A DNA stretch of 40,613 nucleotides from Nitrosomonadales bacterium (GTDB lineage: Bacteria; Pseudomonadota; Gammaproteobacteria; Burkholderiales; Gallionellaceae). The first letter of the stretch is position 1, and each line of letters starts with the position of its first letter. A program made the position numbers and the translations under genes. Where the stretch lies: assembly GCA_025408405.1 (NCBI GenBank), contig JANYJE010000077.1:1-40613 (forward strand). Direction: 5' to 3'. Below, in pieces: positions 4,783-15,545 of this stretch. The notes below the pieces were generated by a model. The model saw nothing but the letters and a program-made list of their open reading frames with translations. It was not told where the DNA came from and did no database searches.

Positions 4783-6195
4783 TCAGCCTGCCAGGCGCTT
4801 TAACAGCTTGTCGTGAATGCCGCCGAAGCCGCCGTTGCTCATCACCAGCACGTGGTCGCCGGGCTTGGCTGATGCTGCAATGGCTTCGACTAATGCGTTG
4901 AGGTCATCTTTCACCACGGCCTTGCTGCCCATTGGTGCCAAGGCTTCGGCAGCATCCCAGCCGAGGTTGGCGCCATAGCAGAAGGTGAGGTCGGCCTGGG
5001 TCAGGCTGGCGGGCAGGGCGTTTTTCATCACGCCCAGCTTCATGGTGTTGGAGCGTGGCTCCAGCACGGCAAGTATGCGTGCCTTGCCAACCTTGCGGCG
5101 CAAGCCTTCCACCGTGGTAGCGATGGCGGTGGGATGGTGGGCGAAATCGTCGTATACGGTGATGCCGTTGACCGTACCGCGCGCTTCCATGCGCCGCTTC
5201 ACATTCTTGAATTCATTCAGCGCTGCCAGCCCCTTTGCCACTGGCACGCCGGCATGGCGCGCAGCGGCCAGCGCTGCCAGCGCGTTCATGCGGTTGTGCT
5301 CGCCCATCAGATCCCATTGCAGCGTGCCTTGCACCTTGCCATCAAGGGTTACTTGCTCGTTCGTATCGATGTTCCAGCCGTCATGGCAGCCGAACTTTTC
5401 CACGGGCGTCCAGCAGCCTCTTTTGATCACGCGTCCGATGGATTCCTCGCGCCCGTTGCACACCACCAGACCGTTGCCCGGCACGGTGCGCACCAGATGA
5501 TGGAACTGCGTTTCGATGGCGACCAGGTCGGTGAAGATGTCGGCGTGGTCGAACTCAAGATTGTTGAGAACAGCCGTGCGCGGGTGGTAATGCACAAACT
5601 TGGAACGTTTGTCGAAAAAAGCGGTGTCGTATTCGTCCGCCTCGATCACGAAGAACCCCCCGGGATAACCAGCGACTTGCCCGCTTGCGGGCTTAGTCGA
5701 TTGGCTGGTTGCTTCACCAGAAGGCTGGGGTGAGGGAAGGCGCGCGGATATGCCGAAGTTCTGCGGCACTCCGCCGATGAGGAAACCGGGGTTCAGTCCG
5801 GCATGCTCCAGTATCCAAGCCAGCATCGATGTGGTGGTGGTTTTGCCATGGGTACCCGCCACACCCAGCACCCACTTGTCATGCAGGATGTTTTGCGCCA
5901 GCCATTGCGGGCCGGAGGTGTAGGACAGGTTGCGGTTGAGGATTTCTTCCATCAGCGGATTGCCGCGCGACACCACGTTGCCGATCACGAACACGTCCGG
6001 CTTGAGAGCCAGTTGTTCCACGCCAAAGCCTTCGATCAGTTCAATACCCTGCGCTTCAAGCTGTGTGCTCATCGGCGGGTAGACATTGGCATCGCAGCCA
6101 GTCACGCGATAGCCCGCCTGCTTGGCGATGGCGGCGATGCCGCCCATGAAAGTGCCGCAGATGCCGAGGATGTGAATGTGTGTCGGTTTGGTCAT
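4783..6195 (-). CDS. mpl: UDP-N-acetylmuramate:L-alanyl-gamma-D-glutamyl-meso-diaminopimelate ligase
   Basis: Mpl recycles cell-wall tripeptide by joining it to UDP-MurNAc in the cytoplasm, by-passing MurC/D/E. The protein shows the Mur ligase plan: N-terminal Rossmann-like domain (HILGICGTFMGG), ATP loop GTHGKTTTT near residue 115, central FFVIEADEYDTAFFDKRSKF, and the C-terminal ligase domain with YDDFAHHPTAI and EPRSNTMK. ATG at 6195 is chosen; an in-frame TTG lies 9 bases upstream. At 470 aa it is about 15-25 residues longer than usual. The excess is an in-frame insert of about 25 residues (about 154-178) encoded by a palindromic repeat in the loop before FFVIEADEYD. It lies 5 bases after the DUF486 gene, apparently in an operon fkpA-like-DUF486-mpl. 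Confidence 0.95.
   Translation of the reverse strand: MTKPTHIHILGICGTFMGGIAAIAKQAGYRVTGCDANVYPPMSTQLEAQGIELIEGFGVEQLALKPDVFVIGNVVSRGNPLMEEILNRNLSYTSGPQWLAQNILHDKWVLGVAGTHGKTTTTSMLAWILEHAGLNPGFLIGGVPQNFGISARLPSPQPSGEATSQSTKPASGQVAGYPGGFFVIEADEYDTAFFDKRSKFVHYHPRTAVLNNLEFDHADIFTDLVAIETQFHHLVRTVPGNGLVVCNGREESIGRVIKRGCWTPVEKFGCHDGWNIDTNEQVTLDGKVQGTLQWDLMGEHNRMNALAALAAARHAGVPVAKGLAALNEFKNVKRRMEARGTVNGITVYDDFAHHPTAIATTVEGLRRKVGKARILAVLEPRSNTMKLGVMKNALPASLTQADLTFCYGANLGWDAAEALAPMGSKAVVKDDLNALVEAIAASAKPGDHVLVMSNGGFGGIHDKLLKRLAG
5667..5710. repeat. Palindromic repeat inserted in frame within mpl
   Basis: AACCAG...CTGGTT outer arms, CGACT/AGTCG middle arms and a GCCCGC-AA-GCGGGC tip (or their complements on the plus strand) form one long interrupted hairpin. 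The bordering codons (PSPQPSGE) come from a CCCTCACCCCAGCC-type sequence often seen in dispersed intergenic repeats. It adds about 25 codons without breaking the frame. Confidence 0.65.
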
Positions 6196-6200
6196 AAGTT

Positions 6201-6560
6201 TCAACTACGGAAAATAAAATACACCGCACCCATCAGGCACAGCCCTGCATACAGATAATCCAGCTTCAGCGGCTGCCCCATGTACAGCACCGCGAACGGC
6301 ACGAACACCGACAACGTGATGATCTCCTGCAGTATCTTCAGCTGCCCTAGATTGAGCTCGGTGTAGCCGATGCGATTGGCCGGCACCTGCAGCAGATACT
6401 CGAACAGCGCGATACCCCAACTGATCAGTGCCGCGACATACCACGGCGAACTGGCGAAGTTCTTGAGATGTCCGTACCAGGCGAAGGTCATGAACAGGTT
6501 TGAAACCGCCAGCATCAGGGTGGTCACCAACACTGGATTGGAGATCAACCCGATGTTCAT
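6201..6560 (-). CDS. DUF486 / DMT-like small membrane protein
   Basis: This 119-residue, four-helix inner-membrane protein matches the DUF486 family (DMT superfamily, half-size). Membrane segments are at about residues 8-28, 38-58, 68-92 and 98-116. Characteristic strings are [28 protein letters not shown] and [18 protein letters not shown]. The substrate, if any, is unknown. Its ATG at 6560 overlaps the stop of the upstream FKBP gene by 4 bases (ATGA), so the two are translationally coupled. The stop is 5 bases before mpl. Length and motifs are normal for the family. Confidence 0.9.
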   Translation of the reverse strand: MNIGLISNPVLVTTLMLAVSNLFMTFAWYGHLKNFASSPWYVAALISWGIALFEYLLQVPANRIGYTELNLGQLKILQEIITLSVFVPFAVLYMGQPLKLDYLYAGLCLMGAVYFIFRS

Positions 6561-7009
6561 TTCACCCCCAACAGCTCCACATCAAACACCAGCGTTGCGT
6601 TCGGCGGAATCACGCCGCCCGCACCGCGCGCGCCGTATCCCAGGCTGGCGGGAATGATCAGCATGCGCTGCCCGCCGACCTTCATGCCTTCCACGCCCTG
6701 ATCCCAGCCTTTGATGACCTGACCCGTCCCCAGCAAAAATTCGAACGGCACACCGCGATCGCGCGAGCTGTCGAACTTCGGCCCGTGGTGATCGCTGGCC
6801 TTCTCGTCGTACAACCAGCCGGTGTAATCTACCGACACGCCGTGGCCTGCCACGGCCAGCGCGCCCGTTCCCACCTTGACGTCGGTCTTGACGAGCTCCG
6901 CCACGGTGCTCTTCTCCATGGTGGTTGTAGTTGGCTCTGTGCAAGCCGTGGTTGCGAGGATGCCGACAGAAATCAATAGTGCCAGCGGTAAACTTGTGAT
7001 GCGGGTCAT
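6557..7009 (-). CDS. FKBP-type peptidyl-prolyl cis-trans isomerase, exported
   Basis: This 150-residue protein has an N-terminal export signal (residues 1-23, ending in ATTACTEP, a weak lipobox with Cys about 23) followed by one FKBP domain of about 110 residues. Family features visible are [72 protein letters not shown] and a C-terminal [10 protein letters not shown] strand. It should speed proline isomerisation in the periplasm or at the outer face of the inner membrane. It is first in the run FKBP-DUF486-mpl. A truncated second FKBP N-terminus lies 130-180 bases upstream, suggesting a former tandem pair. Confidence 0.93.
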   Translation of the reverse strand: MTRITSLPLALLISVGILATTACTEPTTTTMEKSTVAELVKTDVKVGTGALAVAGHGVSVDYTGWLYDEKASDHHGPKFDSSRDRGVPFEFLLGTGQVIKGWDQGVEGMKVGGQRMLIIPASLGYGARGAGGVIPPNATLVFDVELLGVK

Positions 7010-7045
7010 TTCATTTTCTCCTGATTTATAGCTCTCGAAATTTTC

Positions 7046-7138
7046 GTAGGGTGGGCAAGAGCGCAGCGTTACCCACGTGTTTCATTGCAAACGTTCGCCG
7101 TTCGATCAGCGTGGGCAGATGAAGCTTGCCCACCCTAC
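7046..7138. repeat. Inverted-repeat (MITE-like) element
   Basis: GTAGGGTGGGCAA (7046-7058) is exactly inverted as TTGCCCACCCTAC (7126-7138). An inner pair, CCCACG (7072-7077) and CGTGGG (7110-7115), makes a nested hairpin of about 93 bases. The sequence type (GTAGGGTGGGCAA...GCG...CCCAC) is a common dispersed intergenic repeat in proteobacteria. No ORF of its own. Confidence 0.75.
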
Positions 7139-7188
7139 CCGGCTGCGCCTTTGCCCAGCTTGGTGTCGGTTTTGATGAATTGAGTCAT
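7135..7188 (-). pseudogene. Truncated FKBP gene fragment (17 codons)
   Basis: An ATG at 7188 opens MTQFIKTDTKLGKGAAG and then hits TAG inside the edge of the inverted-repeat element. The fragment resembles the domain start of the neighbouring FKBP ([14 protein letters not shown]). It looks like the 5' end of a second, unexported FKBP gene whose remainder was lost when the repeat arrived or through recombination with the intact copy. Confidence 0.6.
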
Positions 7189-7200
7189 AAGTATTTCCGT

Positions 7201-7953
7201 TTAAGTTCGCTGCGTTGTAAGAACAACTGTTGAAATGGTCACAAAATCAAACTTGTCAGACCATTGGGTGTGCATGCCATCTGGAAGGATCCAAGTTGAA
7301 AAAAGCAGTTGTGCTCCTTTTCTTCCATCCAGCAATTTATTTACTTCCTTACTAAATTCCTTAGCCCCATAGCCTGCTTTTTTGGCGCTAGGGCGATAGC
7401 CATGAGTAATGATCATACCTAGATAAGCGTTACCATCGCCTTCCCAATTCAATTTTAGTTTTTTTAGCTTCACCAGTTGATCAACTATTCCCTCACCCTT
7501 ATCTTCTCCTTCTTTTGTCTGATCTCCCACAATGGCTTTTGCTGAGGTCGAACTCAAGCTTTCATTGGTTCCCTCGCTTACACAGTAGAAATTTTTCTTC
7601 ACTTCGATAAATAGATTTATGGTCTTTCCATTTTCGCCATTCTTGTAAAGACACCAGAAATCAACTCTACGAGCTTTCCCTTCTCTATCGGTTTCTGACC
7701 ATTCTGAGAGGTGTATAGGAGTAATTTCATCTATGGCAGCGGCAATTGTTGAATACAGGTTTCTTTCTTTGTACAAAAGCGGAAGCCATGTATCTACCCC
7801 CAATTTTTTCTGAGCCACATATGATTCGAACGATTTAGTAAAGATTTTGTTAGCCAATTTCTTGACAAACATTTTTACTAATCGACCATGCTCAATGGAA
7901 TCTGACTGGTAGTACGTATCATCAAATTTGATTTCAAGCTTCTTACGCGCCAC
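7201..7953 (-). CDS. PD-(D/E)XK nuclease-like protein of unknown role
   Basis: I do not recognise the family of this 250-residue protein. Residues 97-121 read VDFWCLYKNG... then INLFIEVKKNF. A conserved-looking Asp (98), then hydrophobic beta strand E117-V-K119, is the D...ExK arrangement of PD-(D/E)XK nucleases, found in restriction and repair enzymes and some anti-phage proteins. Start GTG at 7953 is chosen because AGGAGAGG lies 5 bases upstream and because a longer frame would overlap metH. It lies 11 bases after the metH stop. The gene is clearly AT-richer than metH and mpl and uses many AAA/TTT codons, which suggests horizontal acquisition downstream of metH. Nuclease activity is inferred only from the motif. 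Confidence 0.72.
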   Translation of the reverse strand: MARKKLEIKFDDTYYQSDSIEHGRLVKMFVKKLANKIFTKSFESYVAQKKLGVDTWLPLLYKERNLYSTIAAAIDEITPIHLSEWSETDREGKARRVDFWCLYKNGENGKTINLFIEVKKNFYCVSEGTNESLSSTSAKAIVGDQTKEGEDKGEGIVDQLVKLKKLKLNWEGDGNAYLGMIITHGYRPSAKKAGYGAKEFSKEVNKLLDGRKGAQLLFSTWILPDGMHTQWSDKFDFVTISTVVLTTQRT

Positions 7954-7964
7954 TGGCACCTCTC

Positions 7965-11651
<3,687 letters not shown>

Positions 11652-11706
11652 GTGGCAGTGCTCAAAAAGTGATCGCGAATTTTATCATGTTTCGTGAAGC
11701 TCTCTT

Positions 11707-11726
11707 GCCTGCCAGTTACGGCAGGC
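11707..11726. repeat. Short perfect hairpin upstream of metH
   Basis: GCCTGCC-AGTTAC-GGCAGGC has a 7-bp perfect stem with a 6-base loop, 56-75 bases upstream of the metH start in the divergent metH/hemerythrin region. There is no T run on either strand, so it is not a terminator. It could be an operator or leader hairpin. Confidence 0.4.
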
Positions 11727-11819
11727 CATGATGAGAAACCCTGCATTCCCATCACCAGGATGGGTGATTTGTGCGTTATTTTCCCGGCCAGCATCAGGAA
11801 TCACTGCGTCTGTTGCAAA

Positions 11820-11833
11820 TTGACCTATATCAA
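11820..11833 (+). promoter_or_regulatory. FNR/CRP-family box (TTGACCTATATCAA) of the hemerythrin promoter
   Basis: Nine of ten conserved positions match TTGAT-N4-ATCAA. A -10 hexamer TATCAT lies at 11855-11860, predicting transcription from about 11867-11868. The box centre (11826.5) is then about 41.5 bases upstream, the classic class II activation spacing of FNR. The start codon is at 11916. Confidence 0.68.
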
Positions 11834-11915
11834 TTGTGAAAAATATTCGGCGAGTATCATCCGACCTTCATCAAAATATTTGGGCCTCAGTACCAATATT
11901 TCATTTGGAGGAAAA

Positions 11916-12371
11916 ATGGCAAAAATGAATTGGTCGGCCGAGCTGGATACCGGCATTGAAGTGATCGACAAGCAGCATCGCCGTATCCTGGATTACATCA
12001 ACCAGCTTCACGACTCCCGCACCAGTGGACATGCGCACGAGGAGGTTGGCAAAGTGATCGATGAGTTGATCGATTACACCTTGTCGCACTTCGCTTTCGA
12101 GGAAAGCTTGCAGGAAGAGGCACACTATCCATTCTACAAAGCGCACAAAAGAGTGCATGAAATTTTTACCAAGCGAGTGGGCGATTTCCGTACCCGCTTT
12201 GCGCTGGGTGAGGATGTTTCGGAGGAGCTTCACCATCTGCTGGTGACCTGGCTGATCAACCACATCAAGCGCGACGATGCGGATTACGTGAAATCCGTGA
12301 AAGCGAACATGCAGGATCAGGAGGCCTTTGTAGCCAAGAAAAAAAGCTTCTTTGGCCGCCTGTTCGGATAG
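11916..12371 (+). CDS. Bacteriohemerythrin (non-haem di-iron oxygen-binding protein)
   Basis: This 151-residue single-domain hemerythrin binds O2 reversibly at a di-iron site in the cytoplasm and serves in oxygen storage, delivery or sensing. All ligand motifs are in place: H21 (DKQH), H58-x3-E62 (HFAFEE), H77-x3-H81 (HKRVH) and H116-x4-D121 (NHIKRDD). The N-terminal NWSAELDTGIEVIDKQH is typical. ATG at 11916 has GGAGG 6 bases upstream. The C-terminus carries a basic tail (KKKSFFGRLFG). An FNR-type box with well-spaced -10 lies upstream, so induction under low oxygen is likely. It is divergent from metH, with no partner gene downstream. Confidence 0.95.
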   Translation: MAKMNWSAELDTGIEVIDKQHRRILDYINQLHDSRTSGHAHEEVGKVIDELIDYTLSHFAFEESLQEEAHYPFYKAHKRVHEIFTKRVGDFRTRFALGEDVSEELHHLLVTWLINHIKRDDADYVKSVKANMQDQEAFVAKKKSFFGRLFG

Positions 12372-12826
12372 CACGGCCTGATCAGCACACCACCGCCGTT
12401 TGCCGCTGGTGTCACAACTGGATCAGTGCCCAGACAGGCACCAGCAACGTTGAACTAACGAACGCTAATGGGATGACGGGCATCACATAGGGGGCACGCG
12501 GATCACGTTGAAATGATCAAAATTGAATTGCCGTTTTCGCTTATCTGCCAATTCATACCGTTCATCGGGTTGCATTTCGCCATTCGTCTGGCCGCTTAAC
12601 CGCTTATCGCGCTGTATTTACCTTGAGTTTCAATACAAGCATCGCTGCAACCCTCTAGAAACCTCATTCGCACCCCGCTGTCCGCAAAAATTTTTCTGCA
12701 ATTGGCAATTTTGATGCGCCTTGCTGGTCTGTAATCCTATTGCTGTTGCTATACAATTCTTTCGCCGATCAAGCAAATCATGTGCGAACCGGCTCGCCAA
12801 CAAACAATTATATCGAGGAGTTTCTC
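12372..12826. other. 455-base intergenic region without a supported gene
   Basis: Between the hemerythrin stop and the Pro/Ala-rich protein I see no convincing gene; a 63-codon frame at 12523-12714 has no ribosome site and no family resemblance. The last 120 bases are AT-richer and contain TATACAAT at about 12750, a plausible -10 for the downstream gene, without a clear -35. No terminator after the hemerythrin gene and no RNA gene was recognised. Confidence 0.5.
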
Positions 12827-13366
12827 ATGTCTAAATTACATTTAATTTCATCCACTGTGTTGCTGGCAGCTATTTCTGTGGCACATGCTCAAACAGCTCC
12901 GATGCCTATGCCTATGCCAGCTCCTGCACCCGCACCTGTTGCTGCTCCAGCTCCGATGCCTATGCCAACTCTGGCACCCGCGCCTGTTGCTGCTCCAGCT
13001 CCGATGCCTATTGCCCCAGCTCCTGTTGCCGCTCCTGCACCTGTTGCAGCCCCAGCTCCGACCGCCGCTCCTGCAGCCACTAACAATCCTAACAAGAAAT
13101 ATAACTCAGCAAAACGCCACCATGAAAGTGAAGAGCATGATGAGCATGGCGACAAAGATGACAGTCATCATCTTGCTATAGACGGCCATGTTTCCGGTAC
13201 TACTTTAACCGTTACTTCCATCACTGGTGGACACCTGGAGGTAGGGCAAGAGCTGTCTGGCCGTGGAATCCCGGCTGGAGCCAAGATTACCGCCTTTGGA
13301 ACAGGTACTGGCGGCGTGGGCACTTACACCCTAAGCTTCCCTGCTCATAGCACCGCAGGCAAATAA
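12827..13366 (+). CDS. Exported Pro/Ala/Met-rich protein with His/acidic segment
   Basis: This 179-residue protein starts at ATG 12827 behind GAGGAG. Residues 1-21 form a signal peptide ending AHA-Q. Residues 22-87 are low-complexity repeats of [14 protein letters not shown] type, probably an extended linker. Residues about 95-116 are [20 protein letters not shown], a His/Asp/Glu stretch that could bind metal ions. The last 60 residues ([20 protein letters not shown]...) are a beta-rich module of the [18 protein letters not shown] kind seen in secreted and phage virion proteins. It is probably periplasmic or surface-exposed. No specific function can be assigned. A strong terminator follows, so it is transcribed alone. 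Confidence 0.82.
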   Translation: MSKLHLISSTVLLAAISVAHAQTAPMPMPMPAPAPAPVAAPAPMPMPTLAPAPVAAPAPMPIAPAPVAAPAPVAAPAPTAAPAATNNPNKKYNSAKRHHESEEHDEHGDKDDSHHLAIDGHVSGTTLTVTSITGGHLEVGQELSGRGIPAGAKITAFGTGTGGVGTYTLSFPAHSTAGK

Positions 13367-13434
13367 ACAGTCAGCGCATAAGTCCAGCGCCTGCTGGATA
13401 GGCTGAGTAGCTTTGTAATTATCAGTTGTATCGC

Positions 13435-13470
13435 AATCCCGGTGATTATGTTGCCGGGATTTTTATTTTT
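13435..13470 (+). terminator. Rho-independent terminator after the Pro/Ala-rich gene
   Basis: ATCCCGG (13436-13442) pairs perfectly with CCGGGAT (13454-13460) around an 11-base loop, followed by TTTTATTTTT. It lies about 70 bases past the stop at 13366. Confidence 0.88.
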
Positions 13471-13562
13471 GGTGTGGCAATATCACACCGCACGCGACCC
13501 ACATTCAAAAATTCCCGGATACCGGAAAGCCGAGCTATTTCACCAGGGTCATAGCAAATACA

Positions 13563-15059
13563 CTAACCTTGCTTGTCCATGCGGCGGTATTGCACCGCTT
13601 CAGCAATATGCGTGCTTTCTATGTTCGCGCTGCCCGCAAGATCGGCAATGGTGCGCGCCACTTTGAGCACACGATGATAGGCGCGCGCGGAAAGATTGAG
13701 GCGGGTAATAGCCTGCTGTAGCAACGCGTCACCCTGTGCATCCGGTGTGCACAGCATGTCGATCTCGGTGACGCTGAGCTGTGCGTTGGGTTTGCCCTGC
13801 CTCGCCAGCGCACGCTGTCGCGCCGCCTCCACTCTTGCTTGAATAATCTGACTGGCTTCGCCGTCACCCTGCTTGAGCAACGCTTCCTGCGGCACGGCGC
13901 CCACCTCTATCTGTATATCGATGCGATCCAGCAAGGGACCGGAGATCTTGCCGCGATAGCGCGCTATCTTGTCCGGCGTGCAACGACACTTTCCGCTGTA
14001 ATGCCCTAGATAGCCGCAGGGACAGGGATTCATCGCGGCAACCAACTGGAATTGCGCTTTGAAATCGGCACGACGCGCGGCGCGCGAAATGGTGATACGC
14101 CCGCTTTCCAATGGCTCGCGCAATACTTCCAATACATGCCGGTCAAACTCGGGCAATTCATCCAGAAATAAAATTCCGTGCATGGCAATAGAGATTTCTC
14201 CCGGCCGCGGATTGCTGCCGCCGCCGACCAGTGCCACCGCAGAAGCCGTGTGGTGTGGTGCACGATAGGGACGCTGCTTCCAGCGACTGACCTCGAAGGT
14301 GCCGCCTAGCGATTGCATGGCCGCGCTTTCCAGCGCTTCATCCTGCGACATCTGCGGCAGGATGCCGGGTAAACGCGCTGCCAGCATGGATTTGCCTGTG
14401 CCCGGCGGGCCGCTCATCAATAGGCTGTGACCGCCCGCTGCAGCCACTTCCAGTGCGCGCTTGGCCAGTCCCTGCCCTTTGACCTCGCGCATGTCAGGAT
14501 AGATCGGCGCCTGCGGCTGCGTATCAGGAATGAAGCGGCTGATCTGTTCGCGCCCGGCCAGATGGGCAGCAACCTGCAACAGGGATTTTCCCGGATACAC
14601 GCTGGCCTGCTCCACTAGTGCCGCCTCGGCGGCGTTGGACTCGGGCAGGATAAAGGCGCGTCCGCAATGCGCGGCATGATAGGTCATTGCCAGCGCACCG
14701 CGAATAGCCCGCAACTCCCCGGTTAATGCCAGCTCGCCGGCAAACTCATAATCGGCCAGTAGACCTGCCGGTATCTGCCCGGAAGCGGCGAGGATGCCCA
14801 ACGCGATGGGCAAATCAAAACGGCCGCTTTCCTTGGGCAGATCGGCGGGCGCAAGATTGACGGTGATGTGGCGTGCGGGGAATTCGAACTGGCAATTTTG
14901 CAAGGCTGCGCGTACGCGATCCTTGCTTTCTTTCACTTCTGCTTCAGGCAAACCGACGATGGTAAAGTTGGGCAGGCCATTGGCGAGATGCACTTCGACC
15001 GTGACCTGTGCTGCATCCATGCCGGAAAGTGCGCGGCTGTAAAGAACCGCGAGGCTCAT
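13563..15059 (-). CDS. comM: ComM/YifB-family AAA+ ATPase (magnesium-chelatase-like)
   Basis: This 498-residue protein has the ComM/YifB architecture: an N-terminal Lon-protease-like S5 domain (AVLYSRALSGMDAAQVTVEV; residues 1-160), a Mg-chelatase AAA+ core with Walker A SGPPGTGKSML (about 215-225) and Walker B ILFLDELPEF, a cysteine cluster CPCGYLGHYSGKCRC, and a C-terminal Mg_chelatase_C helical domain. ComM is a hexameric helicase that extends branch migration of incoming DNA during natural transformation, in the cytoplasm. It lies 2 bases after ubiK, in the same transcription unit. Length is normal and the frame is intact. Confidence 0.95.
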   Translation of the reverse strand: MSLAVLYSRALSGMDAAQVTVEVHLANGLPNFTIVGLPEAEVKESKDRVRAALQNCQFEFPARHITVNLAPADLPKESGRFDLPIALGILAASGQIPAGLLADYEFAGELALTGELRAIRGALAMTYHAAHCGRAFILPESNAAEAALVEQASVYPGKSLLQVAAHLAGREQISRFIPDTQPQAPIYPDMREVKGQGLAKRALEVAAAGGHSLLMSGPPGTGKSMLAARLPGILPQMSQDEALESAAMQSLGGTFEVSRWKQRPYRAPHHTASAVALVGGGSNPRPGEISIAMHGILFLDELPEFDRHVLEVLREPLESGRITISRAARRADFKAQFQLVAAMNPCPCGYLGHYSGKCRCTPDKIARYRGKISGPLLDRIDIQIEVGAVPQEALLKQGDGEASQIIQARVEAARQRALARQGKPNAQLSVTEIDMLCTPDAQGDALLQQAITRLNLSARAYHRVLKVARTIADLAGSANIESTHIAEAVQYRRMDKQG

Positions 15060-15061
15060 TC

Positions 15062-15304
15062 TCAGGCGTTTTTACCAGGTGCTTCGAGTGCGGCAACTCG
15101 CGCTTCCAGTTCGCGCATCTTGTCTTGCGTGCGTGACAGGAGTTGTACCTGTACTTCGTATTCTTCACGGGTAACCAAATCCAGTTTGGCGAAACCCTGC
15201 GCCAGCAAGGCACGGGCATTCTTCTCAAAATCCCTGGCCGGACTATTGGCGACAGCGTCATTCAATTTCGCCGACATTTCTTCAAAAAACTTGGGGTTCA
15301 ACAT
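15062..15304 (-). CDS. ubiK: UbiK ubiquinone biosynthesis accessory factor (BMFP family)
   Basis: This 80-residue protein matches the BMFP/YqiC family, now UbiK: an N-terminal amphipathic helix (MLNPKFFEEMSAKLNDAV), then ARDFEKNARALLAQGFAKLDLVTREEY and a C-terminal coiled coil (LLSRTQDKMRELEARVAALE). UbiK forms trimers that bind lipid and bring UbiJ-associated ubiquinone enzymes together for aerobic synthesis. ATG at 15304 follows GGAG; the frame extends upstream without a better start. It lies directly in front of comM, an order I know from many betaproteobacteria, and is divergent from the torF-glnK-amtB operon. Confidence 0.92.
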   Translation of the reverse strand: MLNPKFFEEMSAKLNDAVANSPARDFEKNARALLAQGFAKLDLVTREEYEVQVQLLSRTQDKMRELEARVAALEAPGKNA

Positions 15305-15364
15305 AATTGGCAATCTCCGCGATTTATATAAGCCTAGTGTAGCAAATTTGCCGCACGCACCCGC

Positions 15365-15379
15365 GCACCGATTGCGTGC
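15365..15379. promoter_or_regulatory. NtrC-like enhancer site upstream of the nitrogen operon
   Basis: GCACC-GATTG-CGTGC matches the NtrC consensus GCACC-N5-GGTGC except at one position. A half site (GGTGC) follows at about 15406-15410. It sits about 105-110 bases upstream of the sigma-54 promoter at 15474, a usual enhancer distance. Confidence 0.55.
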
Positions 15380-15473
15380 ATGTGTAATCAAGCTCGCTTA
15401 GACTTGGTGCCAGTGCTTGTAAATATTTCTACGCGCCCCGGTAACTACATTGTTTTATATGGGTATTTTTACC

Positions 15474-15489
15474 TGGCATGGAAACTGCT
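15474..15489 (+). promoter_or_regulatory. Sigma-54 (-24/-12) promoter of torF porin-glnK-amtB
   Basis: TGGCATG-GAAA-CTGCT fits the RpoN consensus TGGCACG-N4-TTGCW with the invariant GG and GC exactly 10 bases apart and two mismatches. Predicted start is about 15500, leaving a 45-base leader before the ATG at 15546. Downstream glnK-amtB is a classic RpoN/NtrC target. Confidence 0.72.
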
Positions 15490-15545
15490 AAATGTTAGGC
15501 GTGGATACTGTCATCCCACTTCAACTCTTAAAGAAAGGAAGCACC

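Noticed and set aside
11652-11915. Cobalamin or SAH riboswitch upstream of metH
   Set aside because: No B12-box-like or SAH-aptamer-like conserved segments found; only a 7-bp hairpin and a weak -10.
12523-12714. 63-codon frame in the long intergenic region
   Set aside because: No ribosome site, no recognisable features, biased but not gene-like composition.
13442-13666. 74-codon plus-strand frame after the terminator
   Set aside because: Starts inside the terminator loop, has no ribosome site and overlaps the comM 3' end.
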